Origin: an uncultured Lachnospiraceae bacterium
GTDB taxonomy: Bacteria; Bacillota; Clostridia; Lachnospirales; Lachnospiraceae
Direction of reading: 5' to 3'
Assembly (NCBI GenBank): GCA_947063675.1
Contig: CAMSTM010000017.1
Span: 1 to 36,556 of the forward strand
DNA: 36,556 bases
Shown: piece after piece, positions 22,957 to 30,962 of the stretch
Layout: each line of letters begins with the position of its first letter
Numbering within the stretch: the stretch's first letter is position 1
Notes under the pieces: generated by a model
The model's input: only the letters and a program-made list of their open reading frames with translations
Database searches by the model: none
What the model was told of the DNA's origin: nothing
Position numbers and translations under genes: made by a program

Positions 22957-24733
22957 ATTCACAGGTTTCAGACAGTCTGTAGGGATGCGGTTTATGGCGG
23001 TGACTCTTATTGTGATTTCGGCACTGGTTGCAATCAGCTCTCTGTTTTCCGCCTGGTACATGGTGAAAGCCACGGAAAAGAAGCTGCTCGAGGATTATCA
23101 GGCAACGTTGGATTTTACTACCGGACAGATAGAGGATTTTGCGGATGAAATCACCCGTCACAGCGCATTGGTGGCGGCGGATGAAAACATTCAAAGGCTT
23201 CTTGTGGAATCGGACAGCTTTTCCAAACTGGAAAAGGTAAAATATTCGCGCGATATTTACAAAAATTTAAGATACTATGAGCTCCTCCGGGACGACTGTA
23301 TCAATATCGAGCTGTATCTTTATAACGGAAATATTTTTACCAGCGATTCCTCCAATAAAAATACTCTGCATTCCACCGGGGATACTTCGTGGTTTGACAA
23401 CGCGCTTTCAGGCGGGGCGACAAAGGTTTTTTCCAAACCCCACGGACTTCTGTGCAAGAATATTTCCTATGATAATGCAGTTACTTATATCTGTGATATG
23501 GGGAATTACAACACCAATCAGGAAAAAATAGGAAAAATCTTTCTGCATTTGAAGCAGGATGCTTTTTACAGCCTGCTTTATAAGGTGGATTTGGAAAATG
23601 CCTGGTGTGCGATAATGAATTCCCAGAATGAGATTCTGGCACAATCCGGTGGCAGAAATGAGGATGTGGAAGGCTGGCTAAGCAAGGCAGGTGATACGCT
23701 TCCGTCTTCCGGGACGGAAAAAGGAAAACACGGGTGGATTCTCTGTAACAGCAGGCTGAAATGCGGTCTCCAATTAGTGATGTATATGCCTGATGCAAGA
23801 CTTCACGGCGAAGTGAAAAATATTTTCCTGTTTTTTCTGCTCCTGTATGTCTCCTGCGTTTTTGTCTCTGTGGTGGTGATGATACCTGTTGCAAGGAGGT
23901 TCAGCACCCCTATCAGCGCCCTGAGCAACGCCGCCCGGCAGATTTCAGAGGGAAGGCTGGACGTTCAAATAAAGGCGGAGAATCAGGATGAAATAGGGAC
24001 GCTGACGGAGGTTTTCAACCAGATGGCCTTAAGCCTTGAGCGTCAGATGCGGGATTTGCAGAAGGCCGAGAGAGAGGGGGCGGATTTGCAGATGAGTATT
24101 CTCATGGCGCAGATAAATCCCCATTTCATTTATAACACTTTAAATTCGGCTATCTATCTTTCAAAAACAGGGGAGAGCAAAAAAGCGGAGAGGCTGCTGA
24201 CATTATTTATCAGCCTTTTGCAAAACAATATGAAATCGGGCGTCGACGGTATTATCACCACTTTAGGGGAGGAAGTGCGGGATGTCCGTGAATATATCGA
24301 GCTGCAGCAGATAAGGTATCCGGAGAGGTTTTCCTTTCTCCTAAACGGGGACGAGTCGCTGTATCATTACGCAGTCCCAAGGCTTTTTTTGCAGCCTTTG
24401 ATTGAAAACGCCTTAAACCACGGGATTCTGCCCAGGGAATCGGGAAAAATCGAACTTACCATTTACGAGGAAAACGGATGGCTCATTTTCCGGCTGAAAG
24501 ACGACGGAGAGGGAATGAGCAGGGAAAAAGTGAAGGCGCTCTTAAAGTGGAAGGACGAGGGCAAAAAGCACGGGAAGAGGAGAAGAAGCGTATCCAAAAT
24601 CCATTCGATAAGTATCGAAAATATCTGCCAGAGGCTGGAGCTTTTATATAAGGAAGAATACCAATTTGAAATTATCAGCAGCGTCGGAAAAGGAACGGAA
24701 ATCGTGATAAGCTTTCCGACGGAGTACAGATAA
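22946..24733 (+). CDS. Sensor histidine kinase, YesM-like
   Basis: This is a membrane sensor with two helices (near residues 19-40 and 292-315) bracketing a roughly 250-residue extracellular domain, then HAMP, the His_kinase motif QINPHFIYNTLNS (H393), the N box ENALNHGI and the ATP lid DDGEGMSREK. I choose TTG 22946 because GGAGGAGGGG precedes it; ATG 22931 is an alternative. It overlaps the response regulator by 11 bases, which supports pairing. It probably senses the sugar, or the loaded binding protein, outside the cell. Confidence 0.92.
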   Translation: MVRRFTGFRQSVGMRFMAVTLIVISALVAISSLFSAWYMVKATEKKLLEDYQATLDFTTGQIEDFADEITRHSALVAADENIQRLLVESDSFSKLEKVKYSRDIYKNLRYYELLRDDCINIELYLYNGNIFTSDSSNKNTLHSTGDTSWFDNALSGGATKVFSKPHGLLCKNISYDNAVTYICDMGNYNTNQEKIGKIFLHLKQDAFYSLLYKVDLENAWCAIMNSQNEILAQSGGRNEDVEGWLSKAGDTLPSSGTEKGKHGWILCNSRLKCGLQLVMYMPDARLHGEVKNIFLFFLLLYVSCVFVSVVVMIPVARRFSTPISALSNAARQISEGRLDVQIKAENQDEIGTLTEVFNQMALSLERQMRDLQKAEREGADLQMSILMAQINPHFIYNTLNSAIYLSKTGESKKAERLLTLFISLLQNNMKSGVDGIITTLGEEVRDVREYIELQQIRYPERFSFLLNGDESLYHYAVPRLFLQPLIENALNHGILPRESGKIELTIYEENGWLIFRLKDDGEGMSREKVKALLKWKDEGKKHGKRRRSVSKIHSISIENICQRLELLYKEEYQFEIISSVGKGTEIVISFPTEYR

Positions 24734-24869
24734 GTGTGCTTGCGGAACTGAAACAGCAAGTCCCCGAACAGTGCACGAAACGGTTTCCGGGCACAAAGTG
24801 ACCGCAAACCGTTTCAGACCCGGGTGTGCTGGAAGGGGGACTTGCGGAACTTAAAATGGAGGAAAAAGA
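24734..24869. repeat. Intergenic hairpin flanked by 11-bp direct repeats
   Basis: CTTGCGGAACT occurs at 24739-24749 and 24841-24851. Between them GAAACGGTTT (24777-24786) and AAACCGTTTC (24806-24815) form a perfect 10-bp stem with an inner CAC-AAA-GTG. It separates the regulatory pair from the esterase genes. It could be a processing site or a small insertion scar; it has no T run. Confidence 0.55.
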
Positions 24870-25724
24870 ATGAAGAAAACAATCAGGGTAGAAACGAAAC
24901 AAAAATGCTGGTCACTGGTGGAGGATATCACTTACGCGGCGGTTCCCGCATGGTACGGGAGCACTTACCGCAGTATGAAGTGCAGTATCTGTATGCCAAA
25001 GGTGAGAGAGGAAGGGGTGAAATACCCGCTTCTTGTGTGGTTTTGCGGAGGGGCTTTCAAGGTGATGGACAAGGATGTATGGTGGCCTCAGTGGATGGAA
25101 TTTGCCAGAGAGGGCTGTGTGGTTGCCAGTGTGGAATACCGAACCAGTAACGAGGCGGTATTTCCGGCGGCGCTTACGGATGCGAAAGCGGCTATCCGGT
25201 ATCTAAAGGCAAATGCCGAAGCATACGGCATTGACAGGGACAGGGTTTTCGTGGCGGGGGAATCCGCCGGCGGCGCGCTGGCAAGCCTTGTGGGCGTGAC
25301 GGGAGATAATTATAATGAAGGGGAATTCCTTTCATATGACAGCCGGGTCTGCGGAGTCATTGATTTTTATGGGCTTGCGGATATGACCGCGCCTGTGGAT
25401 GCGAATGCGCAGAATATGACTTTCGGGGCAAACGAGCAGTTTATCGGCGTGGAGGGCGACAGTAAGGCCTTGAAAAAAGAAGCCAGTGCAGTCAGCCATA
25501 TTTCACAGGATACGCCGCCGTTTCTCATTTTCCACGGAGATAAGGATGATTTGCTGCCCAAAAGTCAAAGCGATTTGCTGTACGAAAAGCTTTGCGAGGC
25601 CGGGGTAAGGGCGGATTATTATATTTTAGAGCAGGAAGGACACGGAGCCGACGCTTTTTACCAGAGGGAGATTCTGGACATTGTGCGGGCATTTATGGAA
25701 TCCGTGGCAGGAAAGGAAAAATAA
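24870..25724 (+). CDS. Alpha/beta hydrolase, carbohydrate-esterase-like
   Basis: A cytoplasmic 284-residue alpha/beta-fold esterase (no signal peptide). The oxyanion motif WFCGGAF replaces the usual HGGG form. The nucleophile elbow GESAGG gives S132; the acid is probably in HGDKDDLLP and the histidine in QEGHGADAF. ATGGAGGAAAAAGA precedes the ATG. It follows the transporter-regulator genes and is directly adjacent to an SGNH esterase, suggesting the imported glycan carries ester groups. Substrate is inferred from context only. Confidence 0.85.
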   Translation: MKKTIRVETKQKCWSLVEDITYAAVPAWYGSTYRSMKCSICMPKVREEGVKYPLLVWFCGGAFKVMDKDVWWPQWMEFAREGCVVASVEYRTSNEAVFPAALTDAKAAIRYLKANAEAYGIDRDRVFVAGESAGGALASLVGVTGDNYNEGEFLSYDSRVCGVIDFYGLADMTAPVDANAQNMTFGANEQFIGVEGDSKALKKEASAVSHISQDTPPFLIFHGDKDDLLPKSQSDLLYEKLCEAGVRADYYILEQEGHGADAFYQREILDIVRAFMESVAGKEK

Positions 25725-26387
25725 ATGGCAGCGGATAAAAAAGATTATCTAAAGGATATGACGGAAAAGCTTAAGAGGGTCTGGCCGGATAATGAAAGTA
25801 TGACGGTGGTTTGCCATGGGCACAGCATTCCCTGCGGATACATGGCGGACAACGTTACCAGACCTTTTGACGCTTATCCGCATCTGTTTCATGCCGCCCT
25901 GGCGGAGCGGTTCCCCCATTCCGTGATAAACGTGACGGTAACGGCGGTGGGAGGAGAAAATTCCCTTTCAGGTGCAAAAAGGTTTGGGCGGGACGTTTTG
26001 TCCCACCGCCCTTATCTGATAACGATTGATTATGGAAGAAACGATATGTTTCTCACGGAAGAACAGATGCGTGGGGCGTGGAGGGACATGACAAAAGAGG
26101 CACTGGACGCCGGATGCAAAGTGCTTCTGCTTACTCCGGCGCCGGACAGCGGCGCGGCTTATTATGAGGAAAACGAAAGGCGGCTTACGGATGCAAAGAT
26201 GGCTGAAATTATCCGTGAAACGGCGGAGCGTTTCCAGGTAGGACTTGCGGATGTCCACGGAACTTTTGAGAGACTTTTTGCGCAGGGACATAACAGGAGC
26301 GAATATGCGGCCAGCGTAAATCATCCGAACAGACAGGGCCATGAAATTATTGCGGATTGTATGATGGAGTGGGTTCCGTATATTTGA
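25725..26387 (+). CDS. SGNH/GDSL-type hydrolase
   Basis: A 220-residue SGNH esterase without signal peptide. Block I is GHSIP (S34) instead of GDS, block II/III residues are in GGENS and YGRNDM (N106), and block V is NHPNRQGH with the catalytic histidine H200. The Asp normally three residues before that histidine appears to be Ser197, so a Ser-His dyad may be used. The start codon immediately follows the previous stop, so the two esterases are cotranslated. They probably deacylate the same imported sugar. Confidence 0.87.
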   Translation: MAADKKDYLKDMTEKLKRVWPDNESMTVVCHGHSIPCGYMADNVTRPFDAYPHLFHAALAERFPHSVINVTVTAVGGENSLSGAKRFGRDVLSHRPYLITIDYGRNDMFLTEEQMRGAWRDMTKEALDAGCKVLLLTPAPDSGAAYYEENERRLTDAKMAEIIRETAERFQVGLADVHGTFERLFAQGHNRSEYAASVNHPNRQGHEIIADCMMEWVPYI

Positions 26388-26407
26388 AGAGGTGTGAGAT
26401 AAAAAAT

Positions 26408-26470
26408 ACGGAAGCCAATCCTCAAAACAGCGTACGGCGGTTTGAAGGTCTGGCTTCCGTGTAAGTTTTT
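26408..26470. terminator. Terminator hairpin between convergent genes
   Basis: ACGGAAGCCA / TGGCTTCCGT forms a perfect 10-bp stem with a 33-nt loop. The minus-strand side runs into ATTTTTT and the plus side into GTTTTT, so it can end both the esterase unit and the minus-strand gene. Confidence 0.75.
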
Positions 26471-26810
26471 AGGAAATGTGCTGTGAAATCCAGTCGATAT
26501 ATTTTTTGCGGCTCATATAGGCGAGCTTGTATTTGTTTCCGTCTTTCATTGTAATCAAAACGCCAAAAGGAAAGAAGGGCGGCGTCATGCAGGGCTTTAC
26601 TGATGCAATGTCTTTCATTTCAATTTCCCAGCTTGCGCTTGCCGTCCCGATTAATCCCGACGCCAGAAATACAATACGCTGGTCTGTGAGGTAGGTTTTT
26701 CCGGATATCTGCCGGCTGCCGACTTGTTTGGGGGATTTCCAGCAGTCTGCAGTTACCCTTTCTGCAAAAACATTTTCTCCGTTTCGTGCTTCAAAAACTG
26801 GTTTGGCCAT
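26469..26810 (-). CDS. Small GRAM/PH-like domain protein
   Basis: A 113-residue protein that looks like a single bacterial GRAM/PH-type beta-sandwich: GKTYLTDQRIVFLASG, then IEMKDIASVKPC and FGVLITMKDGNKYKLAYMSRKKYIDWI. Such proteins are widespread in Firmicutes and have no established function; binding of lipid or another protein is a guess. GAGGAAA precedes the ATG. It is transcribed from its own promoter, divergent from the HD-domain gene. Confidence 0.7.
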   Translation of the reverse strand: MAKPVFEARNGENVFAERVTADCWKSPKQVGSRQISGKTYLTDQRIVFLASGLIGTASASWEIEMKDIASVKPCMTPPFFPFGVLITMKDGNKYKLAYMSRKKYIDWISQHIS

Positions 26811-26861
26811 AACTGTTTCCTCGCTTTTTCATTATGTGATGATAACTGTATTTTATTTATA

Positions 26862-26890
26862 ATTATAGCAGATATATAATTTTGATACAA
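26862..26890 (-). promoter_or_regulatory. Sigma-A promoter of the GRAM-like gene
   Basis: On the minus strand TTGTAT (26890-26885), exactly 17 nt, then TATAAT (26867-26862), about 50 bases before the start codon. Confidence 0.7.
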
Positions 26891-26911
26891 GGACGGAAAA
26901 GCGCGTTTGGC

Positions 26912-26940
26912 TTTACACAGAAACGACGTTTTGGTATAAT
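26912..26940 (+). promoter_or_regulatory. Sigma-A promoter of the HD-domain gene
   Basis: TTTACA, exactly 17 nt, perfect TATAAT. It drives a long leader toward the HD-domain gene and is back-to-back with the GRAM-like gene promoter. Confidence 0.75.
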
Positions 26941-26946
26941 AAAATT

Positions 26947-27136
26947 ATCCTGTAAATGCATTGCATGTGGAAAGCCGCATTAATAAATAACCAGAATAAC
27001 AACTGACAATGAGGGGTGCAGAGCCTGTAAGCGGAAGGGTTCTGTGCCTTGTCTTTTCCTTTGTGCAATCAGGGAGCGTAAGAGATAGTCTGACGCATTC
27101 ATCTGTCTGGATAAAGGAAAATACAGGAGGTATTTC
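26947..27136 (+). other. Roughly 190-nt untranslated leader with a hairpin
   Basis: From the predicted start near 26947 to the ATG at 27137 there is no plausible coding frame. A stem forms between GCAGAGCC and GGTTCTGTGC (about 27018-27047), followed by TTGTCTTTTCCTTT. It does not match a riboswitch consensus I know. An attenuator or small leader RNA is possible. Confidence 0.35.
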
Positions 27137-27916
27137 ATGGAAATCAATCGTCCGAGGGCAGCGGCAGGCTTTGCCGCTTATGTGAAAAATTACGACGTCA
27201 GCGATGAGAAAATCAGGCTGAAAATAGAGCATACCTATAAGGTTGCGGATTTATGTGAAAAGATTGCAAAATCGGAAGGCTGTCTGCCGCAGCAGGTGGA
27301 TACGGCATGGCTTATAGGGCTTTTGCATGACATTGGCCGTTTTGAGCAGCTTAAGCGTTTCGGAACATTTATTGATTCCGAGTCCATCGACCATGCGGCT
27401 TTCGGAGCGGATTTACTGTTTGGAGACGGACTGATACGGGAATTCATTCAGGAGGACTCCGGGAATCACCTGCTGGAAAGAGCCATCCGTACTCACAGCG
27501 CGTTCCGGCTGCCGGAGGATTTTGACAGGGAAACTATGATGTTCTGCAATATCATAAGGGACGCCGACAAAATAGATATCATGCGTGTCAATGTGGAGAG
27601 CCCTCTGGAGGAAATCTACAACGTATCCACGGAAAAACTGCGCGGCGACGTGATTTCTGACAGGGTTCTGGCCAGCTTTTTTGAGGAGCATGCGACTTTG
27701 AGGGATTATAAGAAAACTGCCGTAGATTATATCGCCGGGCATATTTCGCTGGTCTATGAGCTGGTGTACCCTTATAGTATCCGGGAGGCGTACAGGCAGG
27801 GATTTTTACACAAAATGATTGATTTCCAGTCGGATAATCCCCGGACCAGAGAACAGTTTCAGATAATCAGGCAAAGAGTGGAGAACTATCTTGAGAGGAA
27901 AATGAAGCAGATTTGA
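27137..27916 (+). CDS. HD-domain metal-dependent phosphohydrolase
   Basis: A cytoplasmic HD-superfamily hydrolase of 259 residues. Metal ligands are visible as H34 (KIEHTYKVADL), the H-D pair of LLHDIGRFEQ, a later H in AIRTHSAF and the D of IIRDADKIDIMR. This matches uncharacterised nucleotide-hydrolase-like HD proteins rather than a known housekeeping enzyme. ACAGGAGG precedes the ATG. It has its own promoter and a long leader, and lies between the two glycan loci without obvious functional connection. Confidence 0.85.
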   Translation: MEINRPRAAAGFAAYVKNYDVSDEKIRLKIEHTYKVADLCEKIAKSEGCLPQQVDTAWLIGLLHDIGRFEQLKRFGTFIDSESIDHAAFGADLLFGDGLIREFIQEDSGNHLLERAIRTHSAFRLPEDFDRETMMFCNIIRDADKIDIMRVNVESPLEEIYNVSTEKLRGDVISDRVLASFFEEHATLRDYKKTAVDYIAGHISLVYELVYPYSIREAYRQGFLHKMIDFQSDNPRTREQFQIIRQRVENYLERKMKQI

Positions 27917-27957
27917 AAGATGGGAACAGAAAAGGCGCGGACTGCGAAAAGTGCGGC

Positions 27958-28000
27958 AAAAGGCTGCAGCGGCGCCGGAACAGGAGGGTGTCAAAAATTA
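27958..28000 (+). repeat. Flanking repeat copy upstream of the GH2 gene
   Basis: AAAAGGCTGCAG, 11 other bases, then CAGGAGGGTGTCAAAAATTA. A related copy with the same two blocks lies just after the GH2 gene at 30639. Confidence 0.5.
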
Positions 28001-28017
28001 TATCCTCTTTTCAGCAA

Positions 28018-28043
28018 CTGTTTTCATTTTATAATGAAAACAG
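28018..28043. promoter_or_regulatory. Palindromic operator enclosing the -10 box of the GH2 operon
   Basis: CTGTTTTCATT / AATGAAAACAG is a perfect 11-bp inverted repeat with a 4-nt centre, and TATAAT lies at 28030-28035 inside it. A binding protein here would block RNA polymerase. The -35 region is weak. Confidence 0.6.
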
Positions 28044-28113
28044 ACGGAGCAGGTATCGGCAAACGGGGTTTGCATGGGATGTACCGTTCTAAAACAGAAC
28101 AGGAGAGTAAAAA

Positions 28114-30633
28114 ATGGTGCGAGTGGAAAGAGAATTTATGGACGGCTGGCGTTTTGCCCTGACAAACGCCGGTAAAACGGAAAAGGAAACGCTGGATTTG
28201 AACTGCCCTGAGGAAGCTGCATTCCGGGAGGTTGCGCTGCCCCATGACTGGGCGATTGCGGCGCAGATAAAGGAGGATACAGAACGGGGCGCAGACCAGG
28301 GATATTTTGACAGATGGGGAATCGGCTGGTACAGAAAGGATTTCGAGCTTTCGGAAATCAGGGAGAAGGTATGTTATTTTCTGGATTTTGGCGGCATTTT
28401 TGAGGACAGCACCGTCTGGGTAAACGGAACGGAAGCGGGAGGGTGTCATTATGGCTGCCGGCCTTTCCGGCTGAATGTCACAGAGGCCTTGCATACCGGA
28501 AAAAACGAGATTCTGGTGCGGGTCAACAATACTGCCTCTCCGGCGGACCGCTGGTACAGCGGGTGCGGCATTTACCGCACGGTGAAATGGGTGGAGGTAA
28601 ATGAAAGGCATCTTTTTGCGGAGGATGTGACGGTAAGAACAGAGGTCACGGAAAAGGGAGCTTTTGTGCATGTAAAGGCGGACACGGACGGAGATGTGAG
28701 GGCTGTTTTATCGCCGCCTTCAGAAGAACCGGAGGGCCGGGGCGGATTTTCAGAAGTAGGTGCAGAGAGCCGTGGCGGATTTTCAAACGGAGAAGGTTTT
28801 TGCAGAATAAAAGAAGATTGTCAGCGGGGAGAAAAGGAATTCTGCGCCGGGGCAAAAGGAAAAGGCGGAGAATGGCTCACTTTATCGGTAGAAAATCCCC
28901 GGCTTTGGTCGGCGGAGGAGCCTTTTTGTTATAAGCTGACTCTTACTTTGATGGAGGAAAGTCAGTCTGTGGATGAGATTTCCCTCAGGATTGGCATACG
29001 CAAGGTGGAATTCCTTCCGGGAAAGGGGCTGTTCGTCAACGGAAAGGAAACTGTTCTGAAGGGAGTCTGCCTCCATCAGGATATGGGATGCCGGGGAATT
29101 GCGGCAAAAAAAGAGATGTGGCGGCAGCGGCTTTTGGATTTGAAGGAAATGGGATGCAACGCCATCCGGGCAGCGCATCATATGCACTCGGAGGAGTTCC
29201 TTGATTTGTGCGACGAGCTGGGCTTTTATGTGTATGAGGAGTGCTTTGACAAATGGACGGGCGGCCTTTACGGAAGATATTTTGAGAAAGACTGGAAGAT
29301 GGACGTAAGGGCCATGATTGACAGAGACAAAAACCGTCCCAGCGTGATTATCTGGGGCGTGGGAAACGAAGTGGAAAATCAGGGACAGCCGTCCATGCTG
29401 GCGATTTTGAAGGAGCTGACGGATTACGTGCGGGCTCTGGATGGCAGCCGTCCCGTTACCTGCGCCATGAATCCTCATTTTAAAAGAGAAAGCAAGGTGG
29501 ATATCAGGACGGTTTCGGATATCCAGCAGTTTGTGGACGAGGTTTCCGATACGGAGATTACCGACAATGTGGAGAGGATGGAGAGGATTTGTGCAATCGG
29601 AAGGCTGGTGGATATCATTTCCTGTAATTATCAGGAGCAGTGGTATTCCATGATTCATGAGGCCATGCCGGACAAGCTGATTTTGGGAACGGAAATTTAT
29701 CAGTATTTCTGCGGGCACCCTGACCAGATGCAGAATTATACGGAAGAAAATCCTTCTCTGGTGCCTTTTCGTTACCCGTGGTGCATCGGCGGCATGATTT
29801 GGACGGGGATTGATTATCTGGGAGAATCCATGGGATATCCCTCCAAAGGCTGGAGCGGAGCAATGATTCGCACCAACGGTGAGAGGAGGGCTAATTTTTA
29901 TACTCTGAAAAGCTATTGGGCGGAAGAGCCTGTGGTGCACTTTGCGGCGCTGGACGCTTCCCTCGGGGATGAGATGGTCAAGGAACACTGGGATGCGCCC
30001 ATGTATATGGAGCATTGGGATTTCCCGTGGCTTAAGCGGGGGCTGATTCCCTACAGAATTGCCACCAACTGCGAAGAAGCGGCAGTTTATTTAAACGGAA
30101 AGCGGCTCTATGTGAAAAGGCCTGCGGATTTCCCGAACAGAATCATTACCGGATATCTTCCCTGGCAGCCCGGGGAGGTGAAAGCAGTCGGTTACCGGAA
30201 CGGGAAGGAGGCGGCGCGCCATGTGGTAAAAACGCCGGAAAAGGCGGAGCGGCTTGTGTTTACCTTTCATGCCGGCTGGCCGATGGAAGCCGGGCAGGAA
30301 ACACTTTTAACCGTCCATGCGGCGGATGCTTATGGTATCATAAACATGCGGACAAGGGCGGAGGTTTCCTTTGAAGCAGAAGGAGCGGCGGAGATTCTGG
30401 GAGTGGATAACGGGGATTTGACAGACCATACCCCGTATCAGAGCCGCCGGATTTCGCTGTACCGCGGAGCCGCCAGCGTGGCGGTCCGCATGACAAAGCA
30501 GGACTGCGAAGGAATGAGAACCGGTATTACAGCAGGAGGCCAGGGGGCGGAATTAACAAAGGAAAGGTACGTTAAGGTACGGGCGTCTGCGGAAGGCCTG
30601 GAAAGCGCGGAAATTATTGTGAGGCGAATTTAG
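28114..30633 (+). CDS. Glycoside hydrolase family 2 (beta-galactosidase/glucuronidase-like)
   Basis: A cytoplasmic 839-residue GH2 enzyme without signal peptide. It has an N-terminal jelly roll (FRLNVTEALHTGKNEILVRV), Ig-like domains, and a TIM barrel with acid/base E419 in GVGNEVENQG and nucleophile E527 in LGTEIYQYF. C-terminal beta domains contain ILGVDNGDLTDHTPYQ, typical of DUF4982-type GH2 enzymes. Residues about 205-250 form a Gly/Glu-rich insertion with two RGGFS repeats that breaks the second beta domain. ACAGGAGAG precedes the ATG. It is followed by a transporter set and probably cleaves the oligosaccharide imported by it; sugar specificity cannot be told. Confidence 0.9.
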   Translation: MVRVEREFMDGWRFALTNAGKTEKETLDLNCPEEAAFREVALPHDWAIAAQIKEDTERGADQGYFDRWGIGWYRKDFELSEIREKVCYFLDFGGIFEDSTVWVNGTEAGGCHYGCRPFRLNVTEALHTGKNEILVRVNNTASPADRWYSGCGIYRTVKWVEVNERHLFAEDVTVRTEVTEKGAFVHVKADTDGDVRAVLSPPSEEPEGRGGFSEVGAESRGGFSNGEGFCRIKEDCQRGEKEFCAGAKGKGGEWLTLSVENPRLWSAEEPFCYKLTLTLMEESQSVDEISLRIGIRKVEFLPGKGLFVNGKETVLKGVCLHQDMGCRGIAAKKEMWRQRLLDLKEMGCNAIRAAHHMHSEEFLDLCDELGFYVYEECFDKWTGGLYGRYFEKDWKMDVRAMIDRDKNRPSVIIWGVGNEVENQGQPSMLAILKELTDYVRALDGSRPVTCAMNPHFKRESKVDIRTVSDIQQFVDEVSDTEITDNVERMERICAIGRLVDIISCNYQEQWYSMIHEAMPDKLILGTEIYQYFCGHPDQMQNYTEENPSLVPFRYPWCIGGMIWTGIDYLGESMGYPSKGWSGAMIRTNGERRANFYTLKSYWAEEPVVHFAALDASLGDEMVKEHWDAPMYMEHWDFPWLKRGLIPYRIATNCEEAAVYLNGKRLYVKRPADFPNRIITGYLPWQPGEVKAVGYRNGKEAARHVVKTPEKAERLVFTFHAGWPMEAGQETLLTVHAADAYGIINMRTRAEVSFEAEGAAEILGVDNGDLTDHTPYQSRRISLYRGAASVAVRMTKQDCEGMRTGITAGGQGAELTKERYVKVRASAEGLESAEIIVRRI

Positions 30634-30962
30634 CGTACAAAAGGCTGCAGTTACTGCAAAATCACAGGCAGGTGTCAAAATTTTAGAACATTGACAGAGC
30701 CCTCTGAAAGCCCCGGATGCGGGAAGAAAGCGGCGGAAATGCAGCAAGTACAGGCATTTTTCAATAAGGAAGAAAGAAGGCATTGCTTACAGGAAATTTG
30801 TGTAATCAGTGTCTTTTTTTCTGCCAGAACGGGGAAATATGCAAAGAAAAACAAAAGAAACAGGAGGGACGGTGCGATAAATTTAAACACTTTACCTGAA
30901 AAGCAGGATGGATTTACACTTGGACTATACAAAACAACAGGAAAGGGCGGGGACATGGAAGA
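30634..30962 (+). other. Gene-free interval between GH2 and the permease
   Basis: This 329-bp stretch contains the second copy of the flanking repeat (30639-30684) and a small TGCAG-TTA-CTGCA hairpin (30644-30656). A short open frame (30691-30990) has no recognisable features. I see no convincing promoter; TTGACA at 30692 lacks a -10 box at the right distance. Read-through from GH2 is possible. Confidence 0.5.
30639..30684 (+). repeat. Flanking repeat copy downstream of the GH2 gene
   Basis: AAAAGGCTGCAG, 14 other bases, then CAGGCAGGTGTCAAAATTTTA. It matches the block order of the copy at 27958, so the GH2 gene is bracketed by related sequences in the same orientation. Confidence 0.5.

Noticed and set aside
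28882-30015. Minus-strand ORF of 377 residues
   Set aside because: Fully antisense to the catalytic part of GH2, rich in His/Pro/Arg, no domain or ribosome binding site; a shadow of strong codon bias.
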